This document shows, piece after piece, positions 21,229 to 27,952 of a stretch of DNA of 27,952 nucleotides. Made by a program: the position numbers and the translations under genes. Origin of the DNA: an uncultured Peptococcaceae bacterium (GTDB lineage Bacteria; Bacillota; Peptococcia; Peptococcales; Peptococcaceae); NCBI GenBank assembly GCA_938044045.1, contig CALIQN010000007.1:1-27952 (forward strand). Direction: 5' to 3'. Below the pieces are notes generated by a model. It did not search any database, had not been told where the DNA came from, and saw nothing but the letters and a program-made list of their open reading frames with translations. Each line of letters begins with the position of its first letter. The first letter of the stretch is position 1.

Positions 21229-21474
21229 ATGCGTTTAGATAAATATTTAAAGGTATCACGATTAATTAAGCGACGCACTGTTGCTAAAGATGTATGCAGT
21301 GGTGGTAAAGTAGAAATTAATGGAAAAGTAGCAAAAGCGGGTTCAGAAGTTAAAGTAGGGGACAAACTAAGCATACATTTTGGCGATAAGGTATTAGAAG
21401 TTACCATTAAAGATGTTAAAGAGAATGTTCGTGCTAGCGAGGCAAGCAGTCTTTACGAAGTCTTATCTTCTTAA
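21229..21474 (+). CDS. rqcP: RqcP (YabO/Hsp15-like) S4-domain ribosome rescue protein
   Basis: An 81-residue protein that is almost entirely an S4 RNA-binding domain: MRLDKYLKVSRLIKRRTVAK, GGKVEINGKVAKAGSEVKVGD. In Bacillus subtilis RqcP works with RqcH on obstructed 50S subunits to add alanine tails to stalled chains. The length and the Arg/Lys-rich first helix fit. It starts at ATG 21229 after AGGAGGGG. The neighbours HU (upstream) and a SpoVB-type protein are usual for yabO; yabP and yabQ, normal downstream genes in spore formers, are absent. Confidence 0.92.
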   Translation: MRLDKYLKVSRLIKRRTVAKDVCSGGKVEINGKVAKAGSEVKVGDKLSIHFGDKVLEVTIKDVKENVRASEASSLYEVLSS

Positions 21475-21485
21475 GGAGAAGGTTT

Positions 21486-22412
21486 ATGCCAAAAAATAAA
21501 ATTTATTTAGGGTACATTTTTACGATATCAGCAGCAATTTGTTGGGGATTTTCCGGGGCTTGTGGAGAGTTTTTATTTCAACATCGTAACTTAAATCCAG
21601 AATGGGCGACTATGGTTAGAATGCTTGTTACAGGATCTGTCATGTTACCCTTGCTTTTTATATTAAAGGGAAGAGCTGTGACATTAGCTCCAATTAAAGT
21701 AGCAAAAGATTTTATTCATTTGCTCATTTTTGCCATTATTGGCTTGGCGAGTTGCCAATATACTTATTTAGCGGTAATTAAACATAGTAATGCCGGAACA
21801 GGTACAATGCTTCAATATATAGGTCCTGTATTTGTCATGATTTTTATGTGTATGATTTTACGTCGTTTACCAAAGCTCATGGAACTAGTCTCTATTGCTT
21901 GTGTTATTATAGGGGTATTTTTCGTTGCAACTCATGGTGATCCTTCTACGCTTATTATCACCCCAACAGCGTTAACTATTGGTATAGCTTCTGCAGTTGC
22001 TTTAGCTTTATATACAGTGATACCAGTTCGTTTAATTAAGCTCTATGGTAGTACACTCATTACAGCTTGGGCGATGTTTATTGGGGGCATCACTGTAGCG
22101 ATTATTTTTAGACCTAGTGCTGGGGAAGAGGCAATTTTTGATATGGGCACTTATCTAGGATTAGCTGGACTGATTTTAATCGGAACTTTATTTTCTTATA
22201 CTGTATTTTTATATGGGGTTAATCTTTTAGGTCCTTTAAAAGCAAGCTTACTTGCCTGTATAGAGCCTATTTCAGCGGCATTTATGACGATGTTTTGGTT
22301 TGGCACAGAATTTGTAGTTTATGATTATATTGGCTTTGTACTTATTCTTTTAGCTGTTGTTTTGGTCAGTTTGACGGGTGGAAAGGATGTAGACTTAGAT
22401 CACGAAGACTAG
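21486..22412 (+). CDS. EamA/DMT-family transporter
   Basis: A 308-residue membrane protein with about 10 hydrophobic helices arranged as two EamA repeats. ISAAICWGFSGACGEF opens the first repeat. GLASCQYTYLAVIKHSNAGTGTMLQYIGPVF is the typical helix 3-4 region (about 79-110, given in parts). LGPLKASLLACIEPISAAF marks the second repeat. Members of the drug/metabolite superfamily export amino acids, nucleosides or other metabolites; the substrate cannot be told from sequence. The start is ATG 21486 with AAGGAGAAGG upstream, 11 bases after rqcP, so it is likely cotranscribed with it. It ends at a bidirectional terminator. Confidence 0.9.
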   Translation: MPKNKIYLGYIFTISAAICWGFSGACGEFLFQHRNLNPEWATMVRMLVTGSVMLPLLFILKGRAVTLAPIKVAKDFIHLLIFAIIGLASCQYTYLAVIKHSNAGTGTMLQYIGPVFVMIFMCMILRRLPKLMELVSIACVIIGVFFVATHGDPSTLIITPTALTIGIASAVALALYTVIPVRLIKLYGSTLITAWAMFIGGITVAIIFRPSAGEEAIFDMGTYLGLAGLILIGTLFSYTVFLYGVNLLGPLKASLLACIEPISAAFMTMFWFGTEFVVYDYIGFVLILLAVVLVSLTGGKDVDLDHED

Positions 22413-22421
22413 ATCTATAAG

Positions 22422-22466
22422 GCACAAAAAAACCGTAGTGAAAATTTCACTACGGTTTTTTTGTGC
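22422..22466. terminator. Bidirectional terminator between convergent genes
   Basis: A perfect 19-bp stem (22422-22440 with 22448-22466) has A7 and T7 tracts inside its arms, giving a T run on either strand. It separates the EamA gene (+) from the M29 aminopeptidase gene (-). Confidence 0.93.
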
Positions 22467-22500
22467 AGATTATGATGTGGAGAGTTTTAAAATTTTATCA

Positions 22501-23607
22501 TTATTGTAAATTTTCTGGATTGAGTCCAAGTAGATCTTCATGGACAAAGAGACCATCTTTTCGGATAAGGACATCATCAAAGTAAATTTCTCCACCACCA
22601 TATTCGGGGGTTTGGATTAAAACAAGATCCCAGTGGATAGCAGATTGGTTGCCATTGTAAGCATCTTCATAGCAGGCACCTGGGGTGAAATGAATACTGC
22701 CAGAAATTTTTTCATCAAATAGGATATCTTTCATCGGCTTTGTAATATGAGGGTTGACACCAATAGCAAATTCGCCTACAAAACGTGCCCCTTCATCGGT
22801 ATCAAAGACATGGTTGATTTTTTCTGTATCGTTGGCAAGGGCTTCAATGATTTTACCATCTTTAAAGGTGAGCTTAACATTATCATAGACAAAGCCTTGA
22901 TAGAGGGATGGTGTGTTGTAAGAGATGGTACCATTGACGCTATTTCTCACAGGTGCGGTATAGACTTCACCATCTGGAATATTGGCCTTTCCAGAACATT
23001 TAACGGCTGAAATTCCTTTGATAGAAAATGTAAGGTCAGTATTTGGGGCAACAATTCTTACTTTATCAGTTTTTTCCATCAATGCTTTTAAAGGATTCAT
23101 CATTTCATCCATCTTAGCATAGTCGAAATTACAAACCTTGAAATAAAAGTCCTCAAAACCTTCTAGGCTCATTTCAGCTAGTTGCGCCATAGAAGCGTTA
23201 GGATAACGTAAAACAACCCATTTAGTATTGTCTACCCTTTCACGTAAAACTTCATGAAAGGCTTTCTGATAACTAGAGATTTTTTCTTTTGGAACATCAG
23301 AGAGTGCAGAGATATTATCGCCTCCACGAATGCCAATGTAAGCATCCATCGTCTTCATTTTTTCTAAAGCAAGCTTAGCATCATGTTGAAACTGTGCTTC
23401 TGTACCATTTTGAATAAGACGTCTTTGAAGACGAGAGTCTTTAATATCTAAATACACTTCTCCTCCATTTTGATAGATTTCGTCAATAAGCGCTCTCACA
23501 AGAGGATGGGTTTCAAAACCAGTGGCTTCTAAATAGACACGTTCCCCTTTTTTGAGCGCAATAGAGTAAGTGACAAGATTTTTTGCGAGTTGTTCTAATT
23601 GGTTCAT
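22501..23607 (-). CDS. M29 family metallo-aminopeptidase
   Basis: A 368-residue cytoplasmic aminopeptidase of the AmpS/AmpT (thermophilic metalloprotease) family, which releases N-terminal amino acids with a two-metal centre. The metal and catalytic residues line up with Thermus AmpT in order and mostly in spacing: Glu214 (PDGEVYTAP), Glu279 (VGEFAIG), His306 (SIHFTPG), Tyr313, His325 and Asp327 (AIHWDLVL). The start is the ATG at 23607-23605 with AAAGGAAA upstream. It is the last gene of a minus-strand operon; its start is 19 bases beyond the comM stop. A TATAAT on the minus strand just upstream may give extra transcription. Confidence 0.94.
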   Translation of the reverse strand: MNQLEQLAKNLVTYSIALKKGERVYLEATGFETHPLVRALIDEIYQNGGEVYLDIKDSRLQRRLIQNGTEAQFQHDAKLALEKMKTMDAYIGIRGGDNISALSDVPKEKISSYQKAFHEVLRERVDNTKWVVLRYPNASMAQLAEMSLEGFEDFYFKVCNFDYAKMDEMMNPLKALMEKTDKVRIVAPNTDLTFSIKGISAVKCSGKANIPDGEVYTAPVRNSVNGTISYNTPSLYQGFVYDNVKLTFKDGKIIEALANDTEKINHVFDTDEGARFVGEFAIGVNPHITKPMKDILFDEKISGSIHFTPGACYEDAYNGNQSAIHWDLVLIQTPEYGGGEIYFDDVLIRKDGLFVHEDLLGLNPENLQ

Positions 23608-23626
23608 AAAGATTTCCTTTCTTTTA

Positions 23627-25159
23627 TTATACTTGCCATATTTTTTTGTCTAAGGAGCGATATTGTATCGCTTCTGAGAGATGATGGCTTTCAATAGTAG
23701 GCTTATTGTCTAAGTCTGCTATGGTGCGAGCAATTTTCAAAATACGATGATAGGCTCTAGCAGAGAGACCGAGCTTGTCAAAAGCACGCTCTAATAATAC
23801 TTTACCCATTTCATCATAGGTACAGTAGGTTTTTATCTCTGCACTAGACATCTGGCTATTGTTATAGATTTTTTTATTGGCAAAGCGTTTTAGTTGAATG
23901 TTGCGTGCTTGGATGACTCTTTGACGAATGTCACTGCTAGATTCTTCTTGTTTTGCTTGGTGAAGATCGGAAAAATGTACAGGGGTGACTTCTATTTGTA
24001 AATCTAAACGATCGAGGAGAGGACCTGAAATTTTTCGTTGGTAGCGATTGATGGCACTCGAAGAGCAAGTACAAGGCTTTTTAGGATCATTTAAAAAACC
24101 ACAAGGACAGGGATTCATACTGGCAACCAAGAGAAAACGACAAGGGTAGGTGTGTTGCGCTGATACCCGACTGACCGTTACAATGCCATCTTCTAAAGGT
24201 TGACGCAAAGCTTCTAAAACATCTTTTCGATATTCTGGAAATTCATCCATAAATAAGATGCCGTGATGGCTAAGAGAGATTTCTCCAGGCATGGGAATTC
24301 GTCCGCCACCAATGAGACTGGCTTGTGATGAACTGTGGTGAGGGGCACGAAAAGGTCTTTTGGTGATAAGAGGGAGGTCTTTATCTAAGAGACCTGTAAC
24401 AGAGTAAATCTTAGTCACTTCTAAAGACTCTTCAAAAGTCAGTGGAGGCATGATACTGGGTAAGGCTCTAGCCAGCATCGTTTTCCCCGATCCAGGGGAA
24501 CCAATTAAAATAATATTATGCCCTCCTGCAGCAGCGATCTCTAAGGCTCTTTTTGCTTCATATTGCCCCTTGATATCTGAAAAATCAATAGCGGTTTCCT
24601 GAGCATTATTTTGTAAGTCTAAAAAATTTGGCATAACTAAAGGCTGAACTGGATTGTCTGTATTAAAAAAATGGACAATCTCTTTTAAATCATTAAAAGC
24701 ATAGGTAAGACAGCCACCCATACTAGCTTCATAGCCATTTTCCTTAGGCACAATGAGTTTAGCCTTAGTGTGCTTGAGAAAGAGAGAAAAAGAAAGGGCA
24801 CCTTTTGATTTTCTTAAGGTACCATCTAAACCAAGTTCCCCAATAAAATAAAAGTCACTAATTTTTTCGGGAAGAATTTGTCCTGTTGCAACCAAGATAG
24901 CGATAGCAATTGGCAAATCAAAGTTTGGACCTTCTTTTTTAATATCTGCTGGCGCAAGATTAACAACAATCTTTCTAGTAGGAAACTCATAACCAGAATT
25001 TTTGATTGCAGATTTAACACGTTCTTTACTTTCTTTGACAGCTGTATCAGGTAGACCAACAATATCCCATGAGGGTAAGCCTAAAGAGGCATCGATTTCC
25101 ACTTTAATTTGGTTGACGTTCAATCCATTTAAGGACAAGCTAGAGATTTGTGCAAGCAT
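23627..25159 (-). CDS. comM: ComM/YifB family Mg-chelatase-like AAA ATPase
   Basis: A 510-residue protein. The N-terminal Lon-protease-like (ChlI) domain (about 20-140) includes GLPDTAVKESKERVKSAI and VNLAPADIKKEGPNFDLP. The AAA+ core has Walker A GSPGSGKT (220-227), Walker B ILFMDEF (301-307) and a Cys-rich NPCPCGF...PCTCS segment. The C-terminal region has LSARAYHRILKIARTIADL. In naturally competent bacteria ComM is a hexameric helicase that drives branch migration during integration of incoming DNA; it is also found in non-competent species. The start is ATG at 25159 with AAGGAGG upstream. It follows ttcA by 10 bases. Confidence 0.95.
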   Translation of the reverse strand: MLAQISSLSLNGLNVNQIKVEIDASLGLPSWDIVGLPDTAVKESKERVKSAIKNSGYEFPTRKIVVNLAPADIKKEGPNFDLPIAIAILVATGQILPEKISDFYFIGELGLDGTLRKSKGALSFSLFLKHTKAKLIVPKENGYEASMGGCLTYAFNDLKEIVHFFNTDNPVQPLVMPNFLDLQNNAQETAIDFSDIKGQYEAKRALEIAAAGGHNIILIGSPGSGKTMLARALPSIMPPLTFEESLEVTKIYSVTGLLDKDLPLITKRPFRAPHHSSSQASLIGGGRIPMPGEISLSHHGILFMDEFPEYRKDVLEALRQPLEDGIVTVSRVSAQHTYPCRFLLVASMNPCPCGFLNDPKKPCTCSSSAINRYQRKISGPLLDRLDLQIEVTPVHFSDLHQAKQEESSSDIRQRVIQARNIQLKRFANKKIYNNSQMSSAEIKTYCTYDEMGKVLLERAFDKLGLSARAYHRILKIARTIADLDNKPTIESHHLSEAIQYRSLDKKIWQV

Positions 25160-25169
25160 AAAAGCCTCC

Positions 25170-25901
25170 TTAATTTGTCAGCTTGTAATCTGCCCATAGT
25201 TTGTTAGTGATGGCACTCATCATACGATGACGTAGGGCAGGATTGTCTTTCGAGAGGTCTTTAATCAGTTGTTTTTCTTGTTCTCTGGTTGTTTTTCCGT
25301 TGGCAGGACAGTTATTGAAAACAATTGGCAAGTCAAGCTGACTAGCAATCTTTTTGATGTCATTTTCAAGGACGTAGACCATTGGACGGATAACTGTCAC
25401 TTGACTGCGATCAAGATAAGATTTTGGAGCAAAGGTATTTAAGCGACCTTCATAAAAAAGGCTCATTAAAAAGGTTTCTAGGACATCATCAAGGTGATGT
25501 CCCAAAGCAACTTTATTATAGCCGTGTTCATATGCCCAATTGTTGATGGCACCCCTTCGAAATCGTGCACATAATGAACAAGGATTTTTTTCTTGACGTT
25601 CTTCAAAGATAATTTGAGCAATTTGTGAAGGAATGACGTGAAAAGGAACTTCTAAGCTATCACATAGGGTTTTAACCTTACTGTAATCATTTTTAAAGCC
25701 CATATCAAGGCAAAGGGCAGCAAGGCTAAATTTACAAGGCAAGGTTCTTTGTAAAATTGCCATTGCATAGAGTAAGGTTAGACTATCCTTGCCCCCTGAT
25801 AGAGCAACTAAAATGGCATCATTTTCTTCGATTAGCCCGTAATCTCTGCTCGCCTTTCTAATTGGAACAAATAATGATTTTGAAAATTTTCTCCAGGTCA
25901 A
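25170..25901 (-). CDS. ttcA: TtcA-family tRNA-thiolating ATP pyrophosphatase
   Basis: A 243-residue PP-loop protein. The adenylating motif is SGGKDS (35-40). A CxxC at Cys108/Cys111 (NPCSLCARFRRGA) and Cys198 (FNNCPANG) match the three cysteines that hold the [4Fe-4S] cluster of TtcA. Family members make 2-thiocytidine at tRNA position 32 using a cluster-bound sulfur. GHHLDDVLETFLMSLFYEGRL is another family mark. The start is a TTG at 25901 with GAGGTGAT 4-5 bases upstream on the minus strand. It leads the ttcA-comM-aminopeptidase operon and is divergent from the glycosidase gene. A related TilS or TtuA-like role is less likely given length and Cys pattern. Confidence 0.85.
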   Translation of the reverse strand: MTWRKFSKSLFVPIRKASRDYGLIEENDAILVALSGGKDSLTLLYAMAILQRTLPCKFSLAALCLDMGFKNDYSKVKTLCDSLEVPFHVIPSQIAQIIFEERQEKNPCSLCARFRRGAINNWAYEHGYNKVALGHHLDDVLETFLMSLFYEGRLNTFAPKSYLDRSQVTVIRPMVYVLENDIKKIASQLDLPIVFNNCPANGKTTREQEKQLIKDLSKDNPALRHRMMSAITNKLWADYKLTN

Positions 25902-25918
25902 ATAATCACCTCTTCAAT

Positions 25919-25948
25919 CTATAAATGTCAAACTTAAAACATTGTAAA
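25919..25948 (-). promoter_or_regulatory. Possible promoter of the ttcA operon
   Basis: Read on the minus strand, TTTACA (25948-25943; 5 of 6 matches), an 18-base spacer and TATAGA (25924-25919; 4 of 6) lie 17 bases before the TTG start. This is the best candidate in the divergent intergenic region. Confidence 0.4.
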
Positions 25949-26020
25949 AAAGTCCCTTGCGGACAAGCTTGTTATATTTTAGCATATTAAAAGACAAATA
26001 TAAATTGAGGAGATGAGTCT

Positions 26021-27952
26021 GTGAAGAAAAAAATACCTGTATTTCTTTTGTGTTTTATTATGGGCGTAGGTAGCCTATTTCCAGTACAAAATATTCAAGC
26101 TGATGATAAAGCCATTAGAATTCAAAATGAAAAAATTGCACCAGGAGTAGAGCAAGCCCTCTATCAATGGAATACTAGCCAAGGTCAAATTATTTTTAGT
26201 GTTTTAAAATGTGATTTGACGAATCCAAATTTGGATTTAAGAGTCATTGCTGGACAAGGCACTTACACCAAAAGAGCAACCGTGACTCAGATGGCAAGCC
26301 AAACTGGTGCTGTAGCAGCCATTAATGGTGACTACTTTAATACAGCCTTGCAGGGTGCACCACTAGGGCCTAGTGTGATTAATGGACAATTACGTTCATC
26401 TAGTGCTAATCTCTTAGGGATTTTTGCTTTGGGGATTGATAAAAATAATACAGCTTATATTGGAAAAATGGGCTTTGAAGGGAAAATTGCAGCACCATCA
26501 GGTGAGAGCTTTCCTATTGACGGCCTAAATAAAACAGTTTATTGGTATGAACCGTCCCATCAGGAGAGCCATAGTGGCACAATACAGATGTATGATGATT
26601 TTTGGACAAGTGCTTCAAGAGGACACTCTACAAATAGTGAAGCCCTTATTGATGCCAATGGTAAGATTGAAAAAATCAGTCTAGGCAAGACACTTGCAAT
26701 GGCAGTCCCTCAAGGCAAAAAAATTATCCAATTTAGTGGTAAGGCAAAAGAGTTTATTACAGCGAATTTTTCAGAGGGTGATACCATGAAATTAAGCTAT
26801 GCCTTGACTCCAGCAAAAGATTGGAAGTTAGTCTTAGGTGGTCATGCGATGTTAGTTGATGGTGGTCAAGTCGTTCCTTATACCAGAAGTCTTAGTGCTG
26901 TTGGTGGGGTGCGTGCACGTAGTGCTATAGGGATTAGTAAAGATGGGAAGACACTCTTTATTGTAGCAGCTGAAGGACGGACCAATCGAAGCATAGGTTC
27001 TAGTCTATCGACGCTTAGTTGGTTTTTTGTACAACTGGGTGCAGATAAGGCATTAAATTTAGATGGTGGTGGTTCAACAGCACTTATCTCCAAGCGTTTA
27101 GGCGATGCGGGACTTCATCAAGAAATTGTGCCAGAACGTTATGCCAATGAACGTCCTGTTGTTAATGGTTTAGGTGTGTATAACAGTTTACCAAAAACCA
27201 ATGAAGTTGGTGGCTTTGAGCTTGAAGGTGTCAGTGAGATGTATTTGGGTGAAACGATGAGTTTTGGCATCAAGCGTGCTTGGGATAGTAATTTACACCC
27301 TCTAGGTAAAGATATTGCGGTTACTTTTAATAAAGAAAATGCTTTGGGCAGTTGGTATAATAACAGTTTCCAAGCAAAGAAACCTGGCAATTTAGTCATT
27401 GAAGCAACAGCTAGTAATGGTATTACTGCCAAGAAAACGGTAAAAATTAAAGATTTTTCAGATATTGTCAGCGTGACAACTACATTAAAAACGCCTTTAC
27501 AACTCAATCAAGGTTTAACGGTTGAGACGATTGCTTATGATCAGGCAAAAAAAGCACATAAGATTAGTCCTAGAGTGATAGAATGGTCTTTTGAAGATTT
27601 AGATGCCGTCTATGATACCAATACAGGAAAGATTATTATTAAAGCTTTCAAAGCACCTTGGGGTGTAATCAAAGCTAAGATTGGTCAAAAAACAAGTCGT
27701 ATTACCCTAGAAAATCCTAACGCCAGTCTGATAAAGCTTTTGGTGAATGAACCAACCTATATTAAACAAGGTAAACGTGTTGCTATGGATACTGCTGCAA
27801 TCATCCAAGATGGCAGAACCTTAGTGCCACTTCGCTTTGTGGTAGAAGAGTTTAAAGGTGAAGTCAATTGGAATCAAGAAGAGAAGATTGTCAATGCGAC
27901 TATTAAGGGCCACCAATTTACCTTGCCAATTAACAATACCACTATTGAGGTT
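26021..27952 (+). CDS. Secreted phosphodiester glycosidase with C-terminal CuAO_N domain (right-truncated)
   Basis: The frame stays open to the window edge (644 codons seen, no stop). It begins with a signal peptide (hydrophobic residues about 5-20, likely cleavage IQA-DD at 27/28). A NAGPA-type phosphodiester glycosidase domain follows (about 55-385) with AAINGDYFN (99-107), VLGGHAMLVDGGQ, ARSAIGISKDGKTLFIVAAE and NLDGGGSTAL (346-355). The middle part (about 390-560) looks like Ig/bacterial Ig-like modules. A CuAO_N domain begins near 572 with GRTLVPLRFV at 598. The human relative uncovers mannose-6-phosphate; bacterial members act on surface or extracellular phosphodiester-linked sugars, substrate unknown. 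The start is a GTG at 26021 with GAGGAGATGA upstream. Confidence 0.92.
   Translation, partial: MKKKIPVFLLCFIMGVGSLFPVQNIQADDKAIRIQNEKIAPGVEQALYQWNTSQGQIIFSVLKCDLTNPNLDLRVIAGQGTYTKRATVTQMASQTGAVAAINGDYFNTALQGAPLGPSVINGQLRSSSANLLGIFALGIDKNNTAYIGKMGFEGKIAAPSGESFPIDGLNKTVYWYEPSHQESHSGTIQMYDDFWTSASRGHSTNSEALIDANGKIEKISLGKTLAMAVPQGKKIIQFSGKAKEFITANFSEGDTMKLSYALTPAKDWKLVLGGHAMLVDGGQVVPYTRSLSAVGGVRARSAIGISKDGKTLFIVAAEGRTNRSIGSSLSTLSWFFVQLGADKALNLDGGGSTALISKRLGDAGLHQEIVPERYANERPVVNGLGVYNSLPKTNEVGGFELEGVSEMYLGETMSFGIKRAWDSNLHPLGKDIAVTFNKENALGSWYNNSFQAKKPGNLVIEATASNGITAKKTVKIKDFSDIVSVTTTLKTPLQLNQGLTVETIAYDQAKKAHKISPRVIEWSFEDLDAVYDTNTGKIIIKAFKAPWGVIKAKIGQKTSRITLENPNASLIKLLVNEPTYIKQGKRVAMDTAAIIQDGRTLVPLRFVVEEFKGEVNWNQEEKIVNATIKGHQFTLPINNTTIEV

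Noticed and set aside
25951..25972. Small hairpin GTCC-GGAC and the palindrome ACAAGCTTGT in the divergent region before the glycosidase gene
   Set aside because: The stems are only 4-5 bp and no promoter with proper spacing could be tied to them; not enough for an operator or riboswitch call.

Overview
The window is low-GC DNA with the gene set and order of a Bacillota (Firmicutes) chromosome. The evidence is a T-box leader in front of ileS, a SepF/YggT/YlmH division block, a DnaD/DnaI-type helicase loader pair, the ribosome quality-control S4 proteins YlmH and RqcP, strong AGGAGG-type ribosome sites and several TTG/GTG starts. A copper-amine-oxidase-N (CuAO_N) type surface domain, an RlpA protein and an anaerobe-style BioB point to an anaerobic Clostridia- or Negativicutes-like lineage. 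I cannot name the genus from sequence alone. No sporulation gene was recognised. There is no prophage, IS element or CRISPR array; this is mostly core chromosome with a small accessory patch around 8.2-11.9 kb.

Layout. 1-231 is the tail of an unrecognised gene. 248-801 is a six-gene tRNA operon (Pro, Gly, Arg, His, Gln, Lys) with its own promoter and terminator. 895-4960 is a + strand operon: an HlyD-like membrane protein, yggS, sepF, proC, yggT and ylmH. An Ile-specific T-box leader (promoter at 4962) then controls ileS (5254-8055). 8172-9592 holds a DUF1877 protein and a second protein resembling DUF4259/Imm26-type proteins, followed by a membrane-anchored endonuclease/exonuclease/phosphatase-fold enzyme and a lipoprotein MsrA-MsrB fusion. 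An orphan bioB lies at 12018-12989. A secreted RlpA-like protein follows an AT-rich gap.

14433-17811 is a tight operon: sfsA, a P-loop/Asp23 fusion protein, a DnaD-domain protein and a DnaC/DnaI ATPase. purA and a SpoVB/YtgP-type flippase follow (17890-20764), then HU, rqcP and an EamA transporter, ending at a bidirectional terminator. On the minus strand, ttcA, comM (yifB) and an M29 aminopeptidase form an operon read from 25901 down to 22501. Divergent from it, a secreted phosphodiester glycosidase with a C-terminal CuAO_N domain begins at 26021 and runs off the right edge.

How the genes fit together. The left part is division and wall-growth functions coupled to proline and PLP housekeeping and isoleucyl-tRNA supply. 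The centre is redox repair and possible defence/immunity-type accessory genes. The right part joins replication initiation, purine synthesis, nucleoid packing and stalled-ribosome rescue. The most notable points are a BioB lacking the usual Cys97-equivalent ligand, the P-loop/Asp23 fusion beside the helicase loader genes, and the DUF1877 plus immunity-like gene pair.
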